Shown here piece after piece: positions 1 to 10,270 of a DNA stretch of 64,000 nt. This DNA comes from Caulochytrium protostelioides (lineage: Eukaryota > Chytridiomycota > Caulochytriomycetes > Caulochytriales > Caulochytriaceae). A program made the position numbers and the translations under genes. How positions within the stretch are numbered: the first letter of the stretch is position 1; the number at the start of each line of letters is the position of its first letter. Under the pieces are notes generated by a model. It did no database searches, was not told where the DNA came from, and saw only the letters and a program-made list of their open reading frames with translations. Location of the stretch: positions 124,001 through 188,000 of the forward strand of contig ML014119.1 of NCBI GenBank assembly GCA_003615045.1, in the 5' to 3' direction.

Positions 1-3000
1 CCCTCCACATGATGGCGGTAGCGTTCGCAGAGCGCCTGGCGCTCTGGATGCGCTTCGACCCACCGCGGCTCAGCAATGAGGAACCCATCATGCGAAAGCA
101 GCGGCACGCCTTGGGCCGTCTCGGCGAGCTCAGCGAACAGCGACTCAGTCTGGTCATGGATCCACATGAGGAGCTCCTGCAGCAAGCTGATCATCTCGTA
201 CACCGAGAGCTTGGCCGCCGAGAAGGGGAACGCGCGGGCCGTCAGGGCGGAAAAGAAGGCTTTGTCGCTCGTCAGCACTGTCAAGGGCGGCAATGTACTG
301 CGTTTGCCTGGGCCACCGGAGACAACGGATTCGCCGTCCGACGCCGTCAAAGGCAGCACGCCTTCGGTCGGATTGTGCGGCTGCTGGGACGCGAGCAAGA
401 GTCGCGCGATCCGGTCATACTGGGCGTGCTGGAACAGGGCGCGGATGCGATACCGATAGAAGGTGATGGGCGACAGATGGCCATACACATGCAGCAGCAT
501 CCCGCCATCTGTGATGGCCTCGTGGTCGTGCGAGACGGGCGACGAGAACGAGGGTGGCCCCGTCTCGTCTAGCGTGGGACCGCCTGTCACATGGCTTTCA
601 GCAATTCCACGTAGTAAGCGGCGAGCCATTGAGGTATCGGAGAAGTTGATCTGCAGCATAAAGTACTTATTGAGCATCAGCTTGATCAGCAGCAGCCGGA
701 GATACTCGATGAGCTGCTCATGCCGTTTCAGATGATCCCACGCCAGCGTACGGTCCAACAGCGCCCGAAAGTCGGGCAAGATTTCGCGTGATGTGAGATC
801 CATCAAACCAAGCTGGTCCAATGATCCCGTTTGACAGCGCTGCACGACCGTTGTCATGATCTCGACGGTCAGGTCGAGCACATCGGTCGCATGGCTCAGA
901 TTCTGCGCACAAACGATGGCGCGGACGAGTCCGTCATCCACGTCCGGCGCGTCGGTCATCAGCGACCCATAGGCCAGAATCTGGTCCGGGACGGCGATCT
1001 CAAGCGACGTGCAGATCTGCTGGAGGGCCGGCGACGTGAGGACCGCGTTCAGTTCGCTGGTTTCGACGCAGTTCACGGCACGGACAATGATGTCTTCGGG
1101 GGCCATCGTGAGCAGCTGTGCGACCGATAGATCACAGTCAAAGGCACGCTTCAAGAGCAGTACAAGCTCCAGCTGTCGGCGGAGGGTATCGGCGCGCTGC
1201 GCGCATTCCGTGCTCAAACCCGTCTGATCCGGTAGACTTGCCCAGTAAGCCTTGACAGGCCCAAGCGATCTGGAATCCAAGTGCTCGACTTCGGCCCCGT
1301 TCACGACGTCGCGTGTCCATTGCGCCGGCGTATGCAGAGACGCCGTGCCCATTACGATACTACCTGTGGTCAACACGGTCAATCGGTCACAGGCGCAAAG
1401 AACATCCAAGGCTTTCTGCGCCATCCCGTTCTGCTCCAGCAGTTGGGCTTTCGAGATGAGCCAGGTCTTGAGGACGATGGCGTACTGCGACTGGCGAATC
1501 GACGGGATCACCGTATTGCGCAGCCACGGCTCGATTACCTCCATGGGTAGCTGCCCAAACATGTCCAAGAACGACGCGAGATGCGGCAAAATGTCGGAAT
1601 CGGCATGCCGCAGCCAGATTACGGTGGCCGCGCGCAGATCAGCGGTCGCGAGGTAGCCGGCCAGCAGACGTGCTGCGGGCAGGGAGGCAAACAGGCGCCA
1701 CTGCCCGAGATTGAACTGCGGTTCGATAAGCGTGTACGTTTCGAGCCGCGCCATGCGCGCGGCAAGCGCAGCGATAAACCCGCCGGTCTGCGAGGCCTGG
1801 GATGCGGAATCCTGGGAGCTGGCACGGGCGTGCATGCCTGACAACAGCAGCTGGAGCACGTTGAAACATTGCATGATACTGGGAATGAAATGGAAGGGCG
1901 GGTCAAGCAGCAGGTTGACGACAAACTCATCGTCCTCAATTTCCTCCATGACGCCCAGCATCTCATTCAGCAAATGCTGTGTGGACGGATCTTCTTCGTG
2001 GTGGCCTTGCTCCAGGTGCTGCGCCTGGTACTCGCTAATCTGCTGGCTCAAGTAAGCCGCTTTTTGCTGCAAGACGACCTGCATATCGAATCCATGCTGC
2101 TGCGCGAGATGTGCGGCTTGCTCGAGATCCTGCAGATCGGCATGAATGAGCAGCCGCTCGAAATGTGACTCTGGGCTGTCTTGCTCCCAGACCACGACCT
2201 GCGAGCCCCAGACGAGGAACAGGCTGCCGTCTTTGAAAGCAAAGGGATACATCGAGGCGGGCGTAGGAGTGGTGGTGCCATGCGGCTCAACCTGAACGTG
2301 TGGGGCGATCATGGCGGGCGTAATCACAAACAGACACTCGTTCTCGTTGTTATAAATCTCGGTGGTGCCCTGCGGTCCGATCGCCGCGATCAAATGGAGC
2401 CTGGCGTTGATACGATCGATGAGAAGCCGCTCCGGCTGGATCTGCGGCGCCAGCGACGACAGCAAAATGCCGGTGCGCTTGTCCATTCGGTGCACCCGAT
2501 GGGACGGGGTCAGCACATAGTAGCACTCATCGGTCACATGTATGTCACAGTATCCTGCCATTCGGTTCCGGAGCTCCTGCGACCCGTGCGATTCGGGATT
2601 GACGAACTGATCAGCGAGGACCAAGCGGGGTTCGGCAACGGCCATCCCAGCTGATGACGCTGACAAGGACGGCAATGACGCCGTTGCCGCGGCGAAGCGG
2701 TCCGAGCCGACTGTCCAGACGTCCACGCCTTCGTCGTGGGTCAACAATACCTGATGCCGGCCAGTCCACCAGTGCCGCGACAGCGTGCCCGACCGAATCG
2801 TCGCGTGGACAGCCACATGCTGCATCACGATGCTTTGCTTCAGCCGCTCGGCCTGGCCCAGATCGTGCGTCAGCAGGGCCTGTTCGATCGCCTCGAGCTG
2901 CAAGCGCCCGACCCACAGCAACCGATGTCCCGAAGCGATCCAGACGTCCTCACTCGACCGAACGGCACTCGCAGCGCTGTCGTCGCTGGACTCCGTGACG

Positions 3001-3497
3001 TTGGCGGGACTGGAATGATGCGTGGACGATGCGTGCGGCGACGTCCTCGAATCAATATCCGTGGGCGACGTGAGGAGCACCACGCCTTGCGTCTGAGCGG
3101 GCCGCTGCGCACCGGAGACAGATGCATTTGTCGGACGGGGATGACCCGCTGTGACCCGCACGGGTGGCCCTGCCGTGATCATCAAAGCGAGCCGCTGGCT
3201 GAAGATCACCTGCGCCGTCGGGATATAGACGAGATGGAGCGTCCATGCGTCGTCGAGGACGGTCAGAAAGTTTTTGGAGACATTGGTCGTGATCTGGACG
3301 ATTGGCGGGGCTTCCAGAGTAGTGTGCCACTCGACCGCACGGCTTTCGAGGTTGATCTGCCAGATGCGCGACCCCGCTGTCACAAACACCGTCGGGGTGT
3401 GAGGCCGCGCCGCCACACACCCGATGGGCTGCGTCGCATCAAATTCGGGAAACGTGCATAGCGTATGGGTCAGATACTGAGCCTTTGACGACGACAT
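1..3497 (-). CDS. KNTC1: ROD/KNTC1-like kinetochore protein (partial, C-terminus off window)
   Basis: One reading frame is open from the ATG at 3497 (MSSSKAQYL) to base 1, about 1165 codons without a stop, so the C-terminal part lies outside the window. The first ~430 residues have the alternating hydrophobic pattern of a beta-propeller; an alpha-solenoid follows. Diagnostic stretches are AAHLAQQHGFDMQVVLQQK followed by EIEDDEFVVNLLL, and later ARLETYTLI, TVIWLRH and EPWLRNTVIPSIR. These match, in the same order, the human KNTC1 region with FAKQFGLD, IQDDEFVVN, VWLRHQ and PWLKNVVIPFVR as I remember it. ROD is the scaffold of the Rod-Zw10-Zwilch complex, which recruits dynein and Mad1-Mad2 to unattached kinetochores; budding yeast lacks it. 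NBAS, a distant relative, is the main alternative. The gene is divergent from the SLM1-like gene. Confidence 0.8.
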   Translation of the reverse strand, partial: MSSSKAQYLTHTLCTFPEFDATQPIGCVAARPHTPTVFVTAGSRIWQINLESRAVEWHTTLEAPPIVQITTNVSKNFLTVLDDAWTLHLVYIPTAQVIFSQRLALMITAGPPVRVTAGHPRPTNASVSGAQRPAQTQGVVLLTSPTDIDSRTSPHASSTHHSSPANVTESSDDSAASAVRSSEDVWIASGHRLLWVGRLQLEAIEQALLTHDLGQAERLKQSIVMQHVAVHATIRSGTLSRHWWTGRHQVLLTHDEGVDVWTVGSDRFAAATASLPSLSASSAGMAVAEPRLVLADQFVNPESHGSQELRNRMAGYCDIHVTDECYYVLTPSHRVHRMDKRTGILLSSLAPQIQPERLLIDRINARLHLIAAIGPQGTTEIYNNENECLFVITPAMIAPHVQVEPHGTTTPTPASMYPFAFKDGSLFLVWGSQVVVWEQDSPESHFERLLIHADLQDLEQAAHLAQQHGFDMQVVLQQKAAYLSQQISEYQAQHLEQGHHEEDPSTQHLLNEMLGVMEEIEDDEFVVNLLLDPPFHFIPSIMQCFNVLQLLLSGMHARASSQDSASQASQTGGFIAALAARMARLETYTLIEPQFNLGQWRLFASLPAARLLAGYLATADLRAATVIWLRHADSDILPHLASFLDMFGQLPMEVIEPWLRNTVIPSIRQSQYAIVLKTWLISKAQLLEQNGMAQKALDVLCACDRLTVLTTGSIVMGTASLHTPAQWTRDVVNGAEVEHLDSRSLGPVKAYWASLPDQTGLSTECAQRADTLRRQLELVLLLKRAFDCDLSVAQLLTMAPEDIIVRAVNCVETSELNAVLTSPALQQICTSLEIAVPDQILAYGSLMTDAPDVDDGLVRAIVCAQNLSHATDVLDLTVEIMTTVVQRCQTGSLDQLGLMDLTSREILPDFRALLDRTLAWDHLKRHEQLIEYLRLLLIKLMLNKYFMLQINFSDTSMARRLLRGIAESHVTGGPTLDETGPPSFSSPVSHDHEAITDGGMLLHVYGHLSPITFYRYRIRALFQHAQYDRIARLLLASQQPHNPTEGVLPLTASDGESVVSGGPGKRSTLPPLTVLTSDKAFFSALTARAFPFSAAKLSVYEMISLLQELLMWIHDQTESLFAELAETAQGVPLLSHDGFLIAEPRWVEAHPERQALCERYRHHVE

Positions 3498-3687
3498 ATC
3501 CTGCGCGCGCGGGGGCCGGGTCGCCGGCTGGCTGTGGTCGTGGTATGCGCCATCTTCAGCCGGAGAGCCCTCGCGGCTCTGGCGGTTCTGGCGCGCAGCC
3601 GGCAACGGGGTGATCGCTCCCATCAGCATGAAACCAGGAGCAAGAGCTGCTTCTGCTTTTGCTTTTGCTTCTTAGGCAGTGGCGGCG

Positions 3688-3758
3688 ACATCTGCATCGG
3701 CATCTGCATCGGCATCGGCACCGGCATTGGCATTGGCATCAGTATCGGCGACGGCGAC
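3688..3758. repeat. GGCATC-type hexanucleotide microsatellite
   Basis: Imperfect tandem hexamers (GGCATC, TGCATC, GGCACC, GGCATT) lie about 190 bp upstream of the ROD-like start. They are preceded by GCTTTT/GCTTCT hexamers (about 3641-3672) and followed by GGCGAC triplet-like sequence. The frames through it give only Gly-Ile or Ala-Ser dipeptide runs, so it is read as non-coding simple repeat. Confidence 0.8.
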
Positions 3759-4510
3759 GGCGGCGACGACGACGAGAGCGGCGTTGGGGCGTGACGTGGA
3801 CAAGAGACGGCGCGGCGGCGTTGAAGGTTCGAAAAAGGCCGCAGCCTCAAGACGCGGCGCGTCGGTGATCGGAAATCCAACCTGCCGGATGGATCAATCC
3901 GGTGTCAGAGGGGTGCGGGACCGGTATCCCTGCGAGCAGCGGAAGGCGCTTTGAGTTGAGAACGTTGGGCGAAGGTCCGACGCGCTGGGCGGTAACGCCA
4001 GGCGTTGGGCCCCCTTCCTTGTATGGGCTTCGTGCGCTCAGTTTACCAGGCTGGGGCCCCTTGTTTTTCATCATCGAGAAACGGCCAGAGTCCGGACGTG
4101 AAGACCGGAAGGATAACGATGACTCGTCAAAACACCCTCTTTCGAGATGCAGAATCGTGATTCTGTCCTTGATTAAAGATGGAATATGTTTATTGAAAGT
4201 GGATACAGAGCTTGTGCTATGGCAATGGCAACGACCGTATCGTGGATCAGCCCAACGTATCAAAATATGGGTTGCCCCCTGATGTCGGATAGCACAGACC
4301 GGAATGCCAAGCGGTACGCGGTGAGCCACTGTTGATCATTAATCAACGATCCCGGCTGTCGCACAGGACTCCCCCTCGACTTAGTGAAGCTGTTGCCTCG
4401 AAGTTGCCCACGGAGACGTTATAGACCTGTTTCCTCGTGTGTAATGATTCCGCAAAAAGTTCGGATCGGTGAATGATCCTTTGACGATGTGTGGCTTGGC
4501 TCATCACCCA

Positions 4511-4540
4511 CTCGGAGTCGGAGTCGGAGTCGGAGTCGGT
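4511..4540. repeat. GGAGTC hexanucleotide microsatellite
   Basis: About four and a half tandem copies of CGGAGT/GGAGTC. Open frames across it encode only Ser-Glu or Arg-Ser repeats. Confidence 0.8.
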
Positions 4541-5418
4541 GGCTGCCTCACGCGAGCAGCGGGCCATGGCGCACCCCTACCCTTCCAAGTTCGGTGGGGC
4601 CGTGTCTGCTTCACGCGCGATCGCAAATAAGCTTTTTTTTTTTCGGCGTCGCCGTCCACGTCATTCTGATCAAGGCACAGGGTATACGACCGGATCAAAC
4701 AGCGAAGCATCAAATGATTGATCCTGTACACCCGTTGAGAAGCTTATCTGATCATGATTCAAAAAGTATAAAAGAGGCAACGCACGTTCTGATGATCGCA
4801 AGATTTTCACTCCAGAAGCACACGAGGCATTTGTATGCTTGAAAGACAAGGTGGAACGCGGTTGACACACGATGTGTGCGTGTCTTCATGCAAGTACCTC
4901 TGATCGATTACGCACCACATCATGCGGCACACATCGCTCTTTCCTCCTCACCAATCGACAGCGACTTTTCCTTACTTTGGTTTGTTTTCTGACGTGATCG
5001 ATCACGCCTCGATTCTCAAACCCTTGTTTCAATCTCTCTTCCGCAAATCGTATAACTTCCTGACGCTTAGCTCGCCAGCGCGCTCGTTGGGTTGCTAACA
5101 AATTCTCATCTCGTGATTTCTGGTGTGGTGAAGTGAAACCCCTGCATCTCTTTTTTTATTCTAGTTCCTACCTTGCCCTAGTCTCCCATACCTCGCTTGT
5201 AACTCTTCCTGACCGTTTTGTAGCGTTGATCGCACCTCTCGGTTCCAGTCCATTTTATTCACTACTCCAGTCGCCTATTTGCTGGTGTCTCCCGTTCTTC
5301 TCTGTCCTGTCCACGTCAGCTTGCGTCTACCAGATCATATCGCTTTCTGTTTCCTAATCTTCCGCTGCAGTTCAGCAGCATTTCACCTTTGCTCGAAACA
5401 TTCACAACTCCGCCAACC

Positions 5419-8301
5419 ATGTCTCGCATTATTAAAAGCCAGAACAGGGCTGTCGCGCCCATGGGTATGGGTCCCACCCAGTCGGACTTCAAGAGCCCCC
5501 TCAAAGATCCGGCCAAGTACGATGATGCCGGCCACGAGTCCAAGCCACTGAAGACCAAGATCAAGGAGAAATTCGGCGCCGCCACGCACAATAACTCGCA
5601 CGATGACCTTCATGCGGACGACTCGACCACGCTTTACTCGAGTAACACGCAGCAGCCCGGCTATCGAGACAACACCGCGCCTGCTCCTGGGTTCTACAGC
5701 GAGGAGCACTACTATCTGGAGCGCCCTTCCACGCCTAATGCACCCACAATGGGTCAAACGACGTTGACCAGTAGTGGTGAAGGTATGGCGAATTACCGCG
5801 GCACTGAAGCATCGGAGCAGATGAGTCCATCTCGCATGGAGCAGACTGCAATGGAAGCCTCCGAACAGTTCCGCAACGACAATCTCCAAACCGGTCTCCA
5901 GCAGCCACGTGCGTCCAGTGTGCCGCCAATGCCTGAGATGCCCACGGCGGACATAGGTATGCCCTACCGTCGTCGTGGCGGGGGCGCTCTCCATCAGCCC
6001 AGTGTCGCAGAGGTCGTCAACCCTGTGGGTAACGCCAGTGTTCCCGCTACGCAGACCAACCGGCCATCGGTTCCACCACGTTCCCAGATGAACGAAAGCA
6101 ACGTTACCATGGCTCAGAACGCGGTCATAATTCCGAGCCCGGTGGAGCGTGGTCAGCTACAGCTAACGGCCCCCCCTGAAGACCCGATTCTCATCCTGCT
6201 TCATCGTACGGGTGGATGGAACCGATTCCTATCACAATTCATCAGCCACCTGCAGTCTGTGGTGACGGCCGAGAAGGCTGCGGCTGAGGCCCACGACAGC
6301 CACTATAGCTCATTGCTCGGTCACGATAAGAAGCACCATCGCCGCAGCTTCTTTGGCAATCACACTGAGGGCTCGAAGCGCGCCCCAGCTTCGCGAGCGG
6401 GCCCCGTCTCCCCCTACAACCAAGGTCCGTCACAAAACACGCCAACGATGGCCGCCATGACGTCCATGACCTTGGTACCGGGGCGCACCACGGACAGCGA
6501 TCAGCTTGCTCAGCTACCCGACAACCTCGCTACCATGTCTCGCTTGATGGGCGAGTCGCACGCGCGTCACGTCGAGATTCTTGAGGGCAATCTGATCCCG
6601 CGTCTCAAGAGCTTGGCGGCTGAGATGAACCAGTGTCATGGTACGCTCAAGAAGGCCCGCCGTGAGATGGCCGGGGCGCGTTCTGAGGAGCGCCACGCTT
6701 TCCAGGATGCGGTGGATGCTTACCACGCCGCGTTAGCTGCTGCCCACCGCGGTCTAGGCCACTTTGTTCACGACCCGAATCAGGGGTGCGACCCATGGAT
6801 GTACCGTCTTGCTGCTGACTCGGCACTGATGCGCATGCATAACCGTCACAGTGTCCGCGAGGAGTGGTGCCAGTCGACGGTGTCGTCCTACCTGAGGTAT
6901 GACCGCGACGTTGTCGTCCGCACGGTCCGTGACTGCGTTGCCCAGTACCACCGCATCATGACGCCCCCCTCCAAGGAGCAAGGCTTCCCGACGACGAACA
7001 GCTTAGTCCTTTCCAGCCAGTCCGAGGATTTTACTGAGGCAGATGACCGTGAAGCCAGGGCTCTGCAGGAGCGCATCATGGCGTGTCCGAAGGTGGCTGC
7101 ACCGCCGCAAACGTATCCTGAGCGTGATAGCCCCTTGGCCAACGCCGTCCACTGTGGTGTGCTGATGACACAGGGCGGTCCAAAGGAGCTGGCTAAGAGC
7201 ACCCTGGCTGGTGCCTCATCTTCGGCCAAGGCGCCCACTAAAAGTTCGAGCAAGAGTACCGGCTTCTGGTCACGTTTCAAACGCTCGAAAGCGCCCAACA
7301 AAAGCAGCGGCGCCGACGGGTCGGGTGCTGAGGCGCTGATGAACGGCACGCATACTCTTCACCGTGGCTGGACGCCAGTGTTCGGCGTGGTGAGTGCAAT
7401 TGGCTACCTGCACCTCTTCCCGGGACACGCCATGCCTCCCGCATGGACGTTCACGACGGCGCCGCTGCCGTCGCCGACCCAGCATATGGATGTCTCGTCT
7501 CGCCCGCCCACGTCGATGTCGAGCACGATGGGCGGTGTGCAGCCCATCTTTGGCTTGCAGCCCATGAACGGCAACTTGCTAGCGCCTGATGGCACCGCTC
7601 GCATCCAGCCGTCTGCCCACGAGGTTGAGATGACGATGGTTCTACCTTTCGCCTCCCTCTACGTGCCGCGCGCGATGTTAACGCCGTCGCCGACCGCCCA
7701 CGGCCCGCACCTGTCCTACAGCTCACCGTCGTCGATGGGCGGCGTTATGAACGGCAGTGACTTGGACGACCTGGCGATGGGTCACACTGATCAGTACCCG
7801 TGGCACGAGTTCAACCTCGTTTTCCATCCACCGTCCGTGCCGCCGACGACGTCGGCCTCGCGTCGTGACCGTCATAAGAAAGAGATGTCGGCCCAGTCAG
7901 ACGCGCAGACGTTCCGCTTCCGCATCCCGAGCGCTTGCACGCTGACCGAGAACCCGCATGCGCAGGAAGATGCGCTGTCTTGGCGCCACGTGCTAGGCCA
8001 GCGTGCGCTCGTGACCTACGAGGCCATGCCCAAGCAGCGCATCATGGGTGATTCGTATCTGCGCCTGTCCGCAGGTCCGGCAGTAGTGCCGATGACTACG
8101 ACGTCGACGACGACATCAGCGATGCGCGGAGGGTCGATGATGCCGACGCCGCCGATGACCCGGTCTACGTCGGTGACCTCGGTCGCGTCGTACCCGCCCG
8201 CCTCGTCGGGCGCACGGATGCGCACCGCCGGCGGTCTGCTGGAAGTGTCGGCCATGCCGCCGCCCTTCACGGAAGACCGCACGATGATGTCGCGTGTCTG
8301 A
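5419..8301 (+). CDS. SLM1/RGC1-like protein: BAR-like domain plus PH-like domain
   Basis: 960 codons from the ATG at 5419, which sits in a good context (CCAACCATGT); an in-frame ATG ten codons upstream is less likely. Residues 1-245 are Ser/Pro-rich and probably disordered. From about 250 (PEDPILILLHRTGGWNRFL) to about 520 there is a helical BAR-like segment, including SHARHVEILEGNLIPRLKSL and a long Lys/Arg/Glu helix. After a Ser/Lys-rich linker, a PH-like fold spans about 640-880 (LHRGWTPVFGVVSAIGYLHLF at its start, FRFRIPSACTL and LSWRHVLGQRA near its end). This order is that of the fungal Slm1/Slm2 and Rgc1/Ask10 families, plasma-membrane/eisosome proteins acting with TORC2 or the Fps1 glycerol channel. 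The family call rests on architecture and the DPILILL/W motif; which subfamily is not settled. Confidence 0.65.
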   Translation: MSRIIKSQNRAVAPMGMGPTQSDFKSPLKDPAKYDDAGHESKPLKTKIKEKFGAATHNNSHDDLHADDSTTLYSSNTQQPGYRDNTAPAPGFYSEEHYYLERPSTPNAPTMGQTTLTSSGEGMANYRGTEASEQMSPSRMEQTAMEASEQFRNDNLQTGLQQPRASSVPPMPEMPTADIGMPYRRRGGGALHQPSVAEVVNPVGNASVPATQTNRPSVPPRSQMNESNVTMAQNAVIIPSPVERGQLQLTAPPEDPILILLHRTGGWNRFLSQFISHLQSVVTAEKAAAEAHDSHYSSLLGHDKKHHRRSFFGNHTEGSKRAPASRAGPVSPYNQGPSQNTPTMAAMTSMTLVPGRTTDSDQLAQLPDNLATMSRLMGESHARHVEILEGNLIPRLKSLAAEMNQCHGTLKKARREMAGARSEERHAFQDAVDAYHAALAAAHRGLGHFVHDPNQGCDPWMYRLAADSALMRMHNRHSVREEWCQSTVSSYLRYDRDVVVRTVRDCVAQYHRIMTPPSKEQGFPTTNSLVLSSQSEDFTEADDREARALQERIMACPKVAAPPQTYPERDSPLANAVHCGVLMTQGGPKELAKSTLAGASSSAKAPTKSSSKSTGFWSRFKRSKAPNKSSGADGSGAEALMNGTHTLHRGWTPVFGVVSAIGYLHLFPGHAMPPAWTFTTAPLPSPTQHMDVSSRPPTSMSSTMGGVQPIFGLQPMNGNLLAPDGTARIQPSAHEVEMTMVLPFASLYVPRAMLTPSPTAHGPHLSYSSPSSMGGVMNGSDLDDLAMGHTDQYPWHEFNLVFHPPSVPPTTSASRRDRHKKEMSAQSDAQTFRFRIPSACTLTENPHAQEDALSWRHVLGQRALVTYEAMPKQRIMGDSYLRLSAGPAVVPMTTTSTTTSAMRGGSMMPTPPMTRSTSVTSVASYPPASSGARMRTAGGLLEVSAMPPPFTEDRTMMSRV

Positions 8302-8531
8302 CATGGATCAGCCGCTCTTATTGCTCTCGCCCACACACGATTCCGCCGCGTCCCTCACACTTCGTTCACGGTTCGTTGCGCACCCCTCTGATCGACCAGA
8401 CGGATGCCGCCGACGTTGGAGCCGGTCTCACGCCGTGCGGACCTGTCCGGTGTGGTCGCCTTTTCCCGACCTCCACTCCCAAGGTGCGGAATAATCGTTT
8501 AATCCAAATTGCTCGTCTTTTCCACAACACC

Positions 8532-8610
8532 CGATCGAGGGAACGAGCTCGATCAGGAGATCGGTCCGATCGATGGGTCCTGATCGATCGATCGATCCTG
8601 ATCGATCGGG
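8532..8610. repeat. GATC-dense palindromic cluster
   Basis: Roughly ten GATC tetramers lie within about 80 bp, including a run of four overlapping GATCGATC units (8582-8597). The stretch is self-complementary over many registers and lies 230-310 bp downstream of the SLM1-like stop codon, so it may fold in the 3' UTR. Function unknown. Confidence 0.6.
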
Positions 8611-8696
8611 TGAGCCTCCGTGTGCGAAGAGCGGCCTCCGTAGGCAATGAATGATTTCTGGCTGCGATAGTTGGGCTCAGCGGGTGGTCGGAGGTC

Positions 8697-8806
8697 AGCT
8701 GGTCACACGTGATCTGACCTGTCCGGGCCCCCGTCCTCCATACTTTTCTGACAGCGTCGAGACGGGATCCACCTCCGGCAGCTGTCGATCGCCCCCGCTG
8801 CGTGCA
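8697..8806 (+). repeat. Dispersed repeat block A, copy 1
   Basis: Begins near CAGCTGGTCACACGTGA and ends at CGATCGCCCCCGCTGCGTGCA. It aligns, with small indels and scattered substitutions, to 15171-15288 over its whole length. Here it is joined directly to block B. Confidence 0.75.
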
Positions 8807-8961
8807 TGTCGCGGAGAAAGGCGCTCCGCGGGCGCAGCATGGGCGGCATCTACAAGGGAGTGCAGCTCGCTACCCGGCCTCATTGGCTCCGCCTAACAAG
8901 AGAGTGCGCAGCAAGCTCCGCCGAACAAGAGTACAGCACCGCTAGATCCCTGGAAGCGAGG
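8807..8961 (+). repeat. Dispersed repeat block B, copy 1
   Basis: 155 bp beginning TGTCGCGGAGAAAGGCG and ending CCCTGGAAGCGAGG, similar to 14882-15033 (152 bp). Shared internal landmarks are GGGCGCAGCATGGGCGGCA, CGCCTAACAAGAGAGTG and CTCCGCCGAACAAGAGTACA. No pol III A/B boxes and no open frame common to both copies were seen. Possibly a remnant of a transposable element such as an LTR or MITE. Confidence 0.8.
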
Positions 8962-9252
8962 AGTGCCTTCCCTGCCGCAAGCAGGCGGACACAGGCGTCC
9001 ACTGTACGGTGGAAGTCCGCTCGGGAAGTGGTAGCATCGACTGGAAGTATTGCCCCGCCGCCGACAAAGATGCTCAGGCTGGCGGAGCCAAACCCACCTC
9101 GTGGACTCTAACTCATAATATGCATGTATCAGCTCGTCCCCTTGCTCTAGCCGTCTATCAACAGGCAGAGCGACGAGATCATACGGTAAGAAGGGTATGA
9201 AGGGTATGCAACATAAAAAGTAATTACCAAACAGGATTTAAGAAGACGAAGG

Positions 9253-10236
9253 TCATACGCGGTCATTCAGGCCGAGGGATGCGCTCTCATATAGCGGGTT
9301 ATACGTCTCATTGGCCGGGCCCATGTATAGGGGATTTTGCTGGCCGGTGCCAATATACGATTCAAGCTTGGCCGCATCGATTTGGTGCGAGCTTTTTGTG
9401 TGCCACAGGGCCGCAGTTACCGCGGCACCCACAACGGCTGCGCTGCCCAAGGCACCACCCAGGATACCAGGCGAGGGCGATGAATCCTCCTCCGTCGTCT
9501 GTTCCTCGCCTATCGTCGGCGCGGGCGCCGCCCAAATCGTTGTTGTTGTACTCGTGGTCGTAGTTGCCGAAATTACGGGGGTCAGCGTCGTTCCGGTTGT
9601 AGAAGTCGACGCGATGATCGACGTGGTCATACTGGTGGGAGTCGAAGGGCTCGCCGTCATGCTGGTCGTCACGACAGGATTAGGTGTAGTAGGACTAGGA
9701 GTAGGTGCAGTAGTAGTTGTCGACGTGGTGGCTGTCGGCGAAGTTGTTGTGGTGGTTGTCGTAGTCGTTGTCGCAGTCGTTGTCGGCTCTTCCGTCGTCG
9801 TCGGCGGCGTTTCAGTCATCGTCGTCGTCACCGGCTCTTCCGTCGTCGGCGGCGGCGTTTCANNNNNNNNNNGTTTCAGTCATCGTCGTCGTCACCGGCT
9901 CTTCCGTCGTCGGCGGCGGCGTTTCAGTCGTCGTCGTCGTCACCGGCTCTTCCGTCGTCGTGATCGTAGTCGTAGTCATTGTCGCAGTCGTTGTCGGCTC
10001 TTCCGTCGTCGTCGGCGGCTTTACAGTCGTCGTCGTCGTCGTCACCGGCTCTTCCGTCGTCGTGATCGTCGTCGTAGTCGTCGTCGTCGTCGTCGTTGTC
10101 GTTGTTGTTGTCGTCGGCTCTTCCGTCGTTCGCGTCGTCGTCGTCGTTGTCATCGTCGTCGACTCTTCAGTCGTCGTCGTCGTTGTCATCGTCGTCGACT
10201 CTTCAGTCGTCGTCGTCGTAGTCATCGTCATAGTCG

Positions 10237-10270
<34 letters not shown>

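Larger units (their letters stand above)
3498..5418. other. Divergent intergenic region between the ROD-like and SLM1-like genes
   Basis: About 1.9 kb separates the two start codons. It holds two microsatellites (3688-3758 and 4511-4540), a T10 run near 4632, and a pyrimidine-rich stretch from 5100 to 5400 that is probably the 5' leader of the SLM1-like gene. A branch-point-like GCTAAC (5094-5099) followed by a T-rich tract and TTCTAG (AG at 5163-5164) could be the 3' end of a leader intron. A 160-codon frame on the minus strand (3847-4329) has no recognisable domain, and I do not call it a gene. Confidence 0.6.
8302..9252. other. Convergent intergenic region holding GATC cluster and repeat blocks A and B
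   Basis: This is the 3' flank of both the SLM1-like gene and the VWA gene. It contains a dense GATC cluster (8532-8610) and two repeat blocks (8697-8806 and 8807-8961) that recur near 15 kb. The short open frames here have no protein-like features. Nothing else is recognised between 8962 and 9252. Confidence 0.6.

Noticed and set aside
3847-4329. 160-codon minus-strand frame between the ROD-like and SLM1-like genes
   Set aside because: No domain or signal peptide, mixed composition. Frames of this length arise by chance in such DNA.
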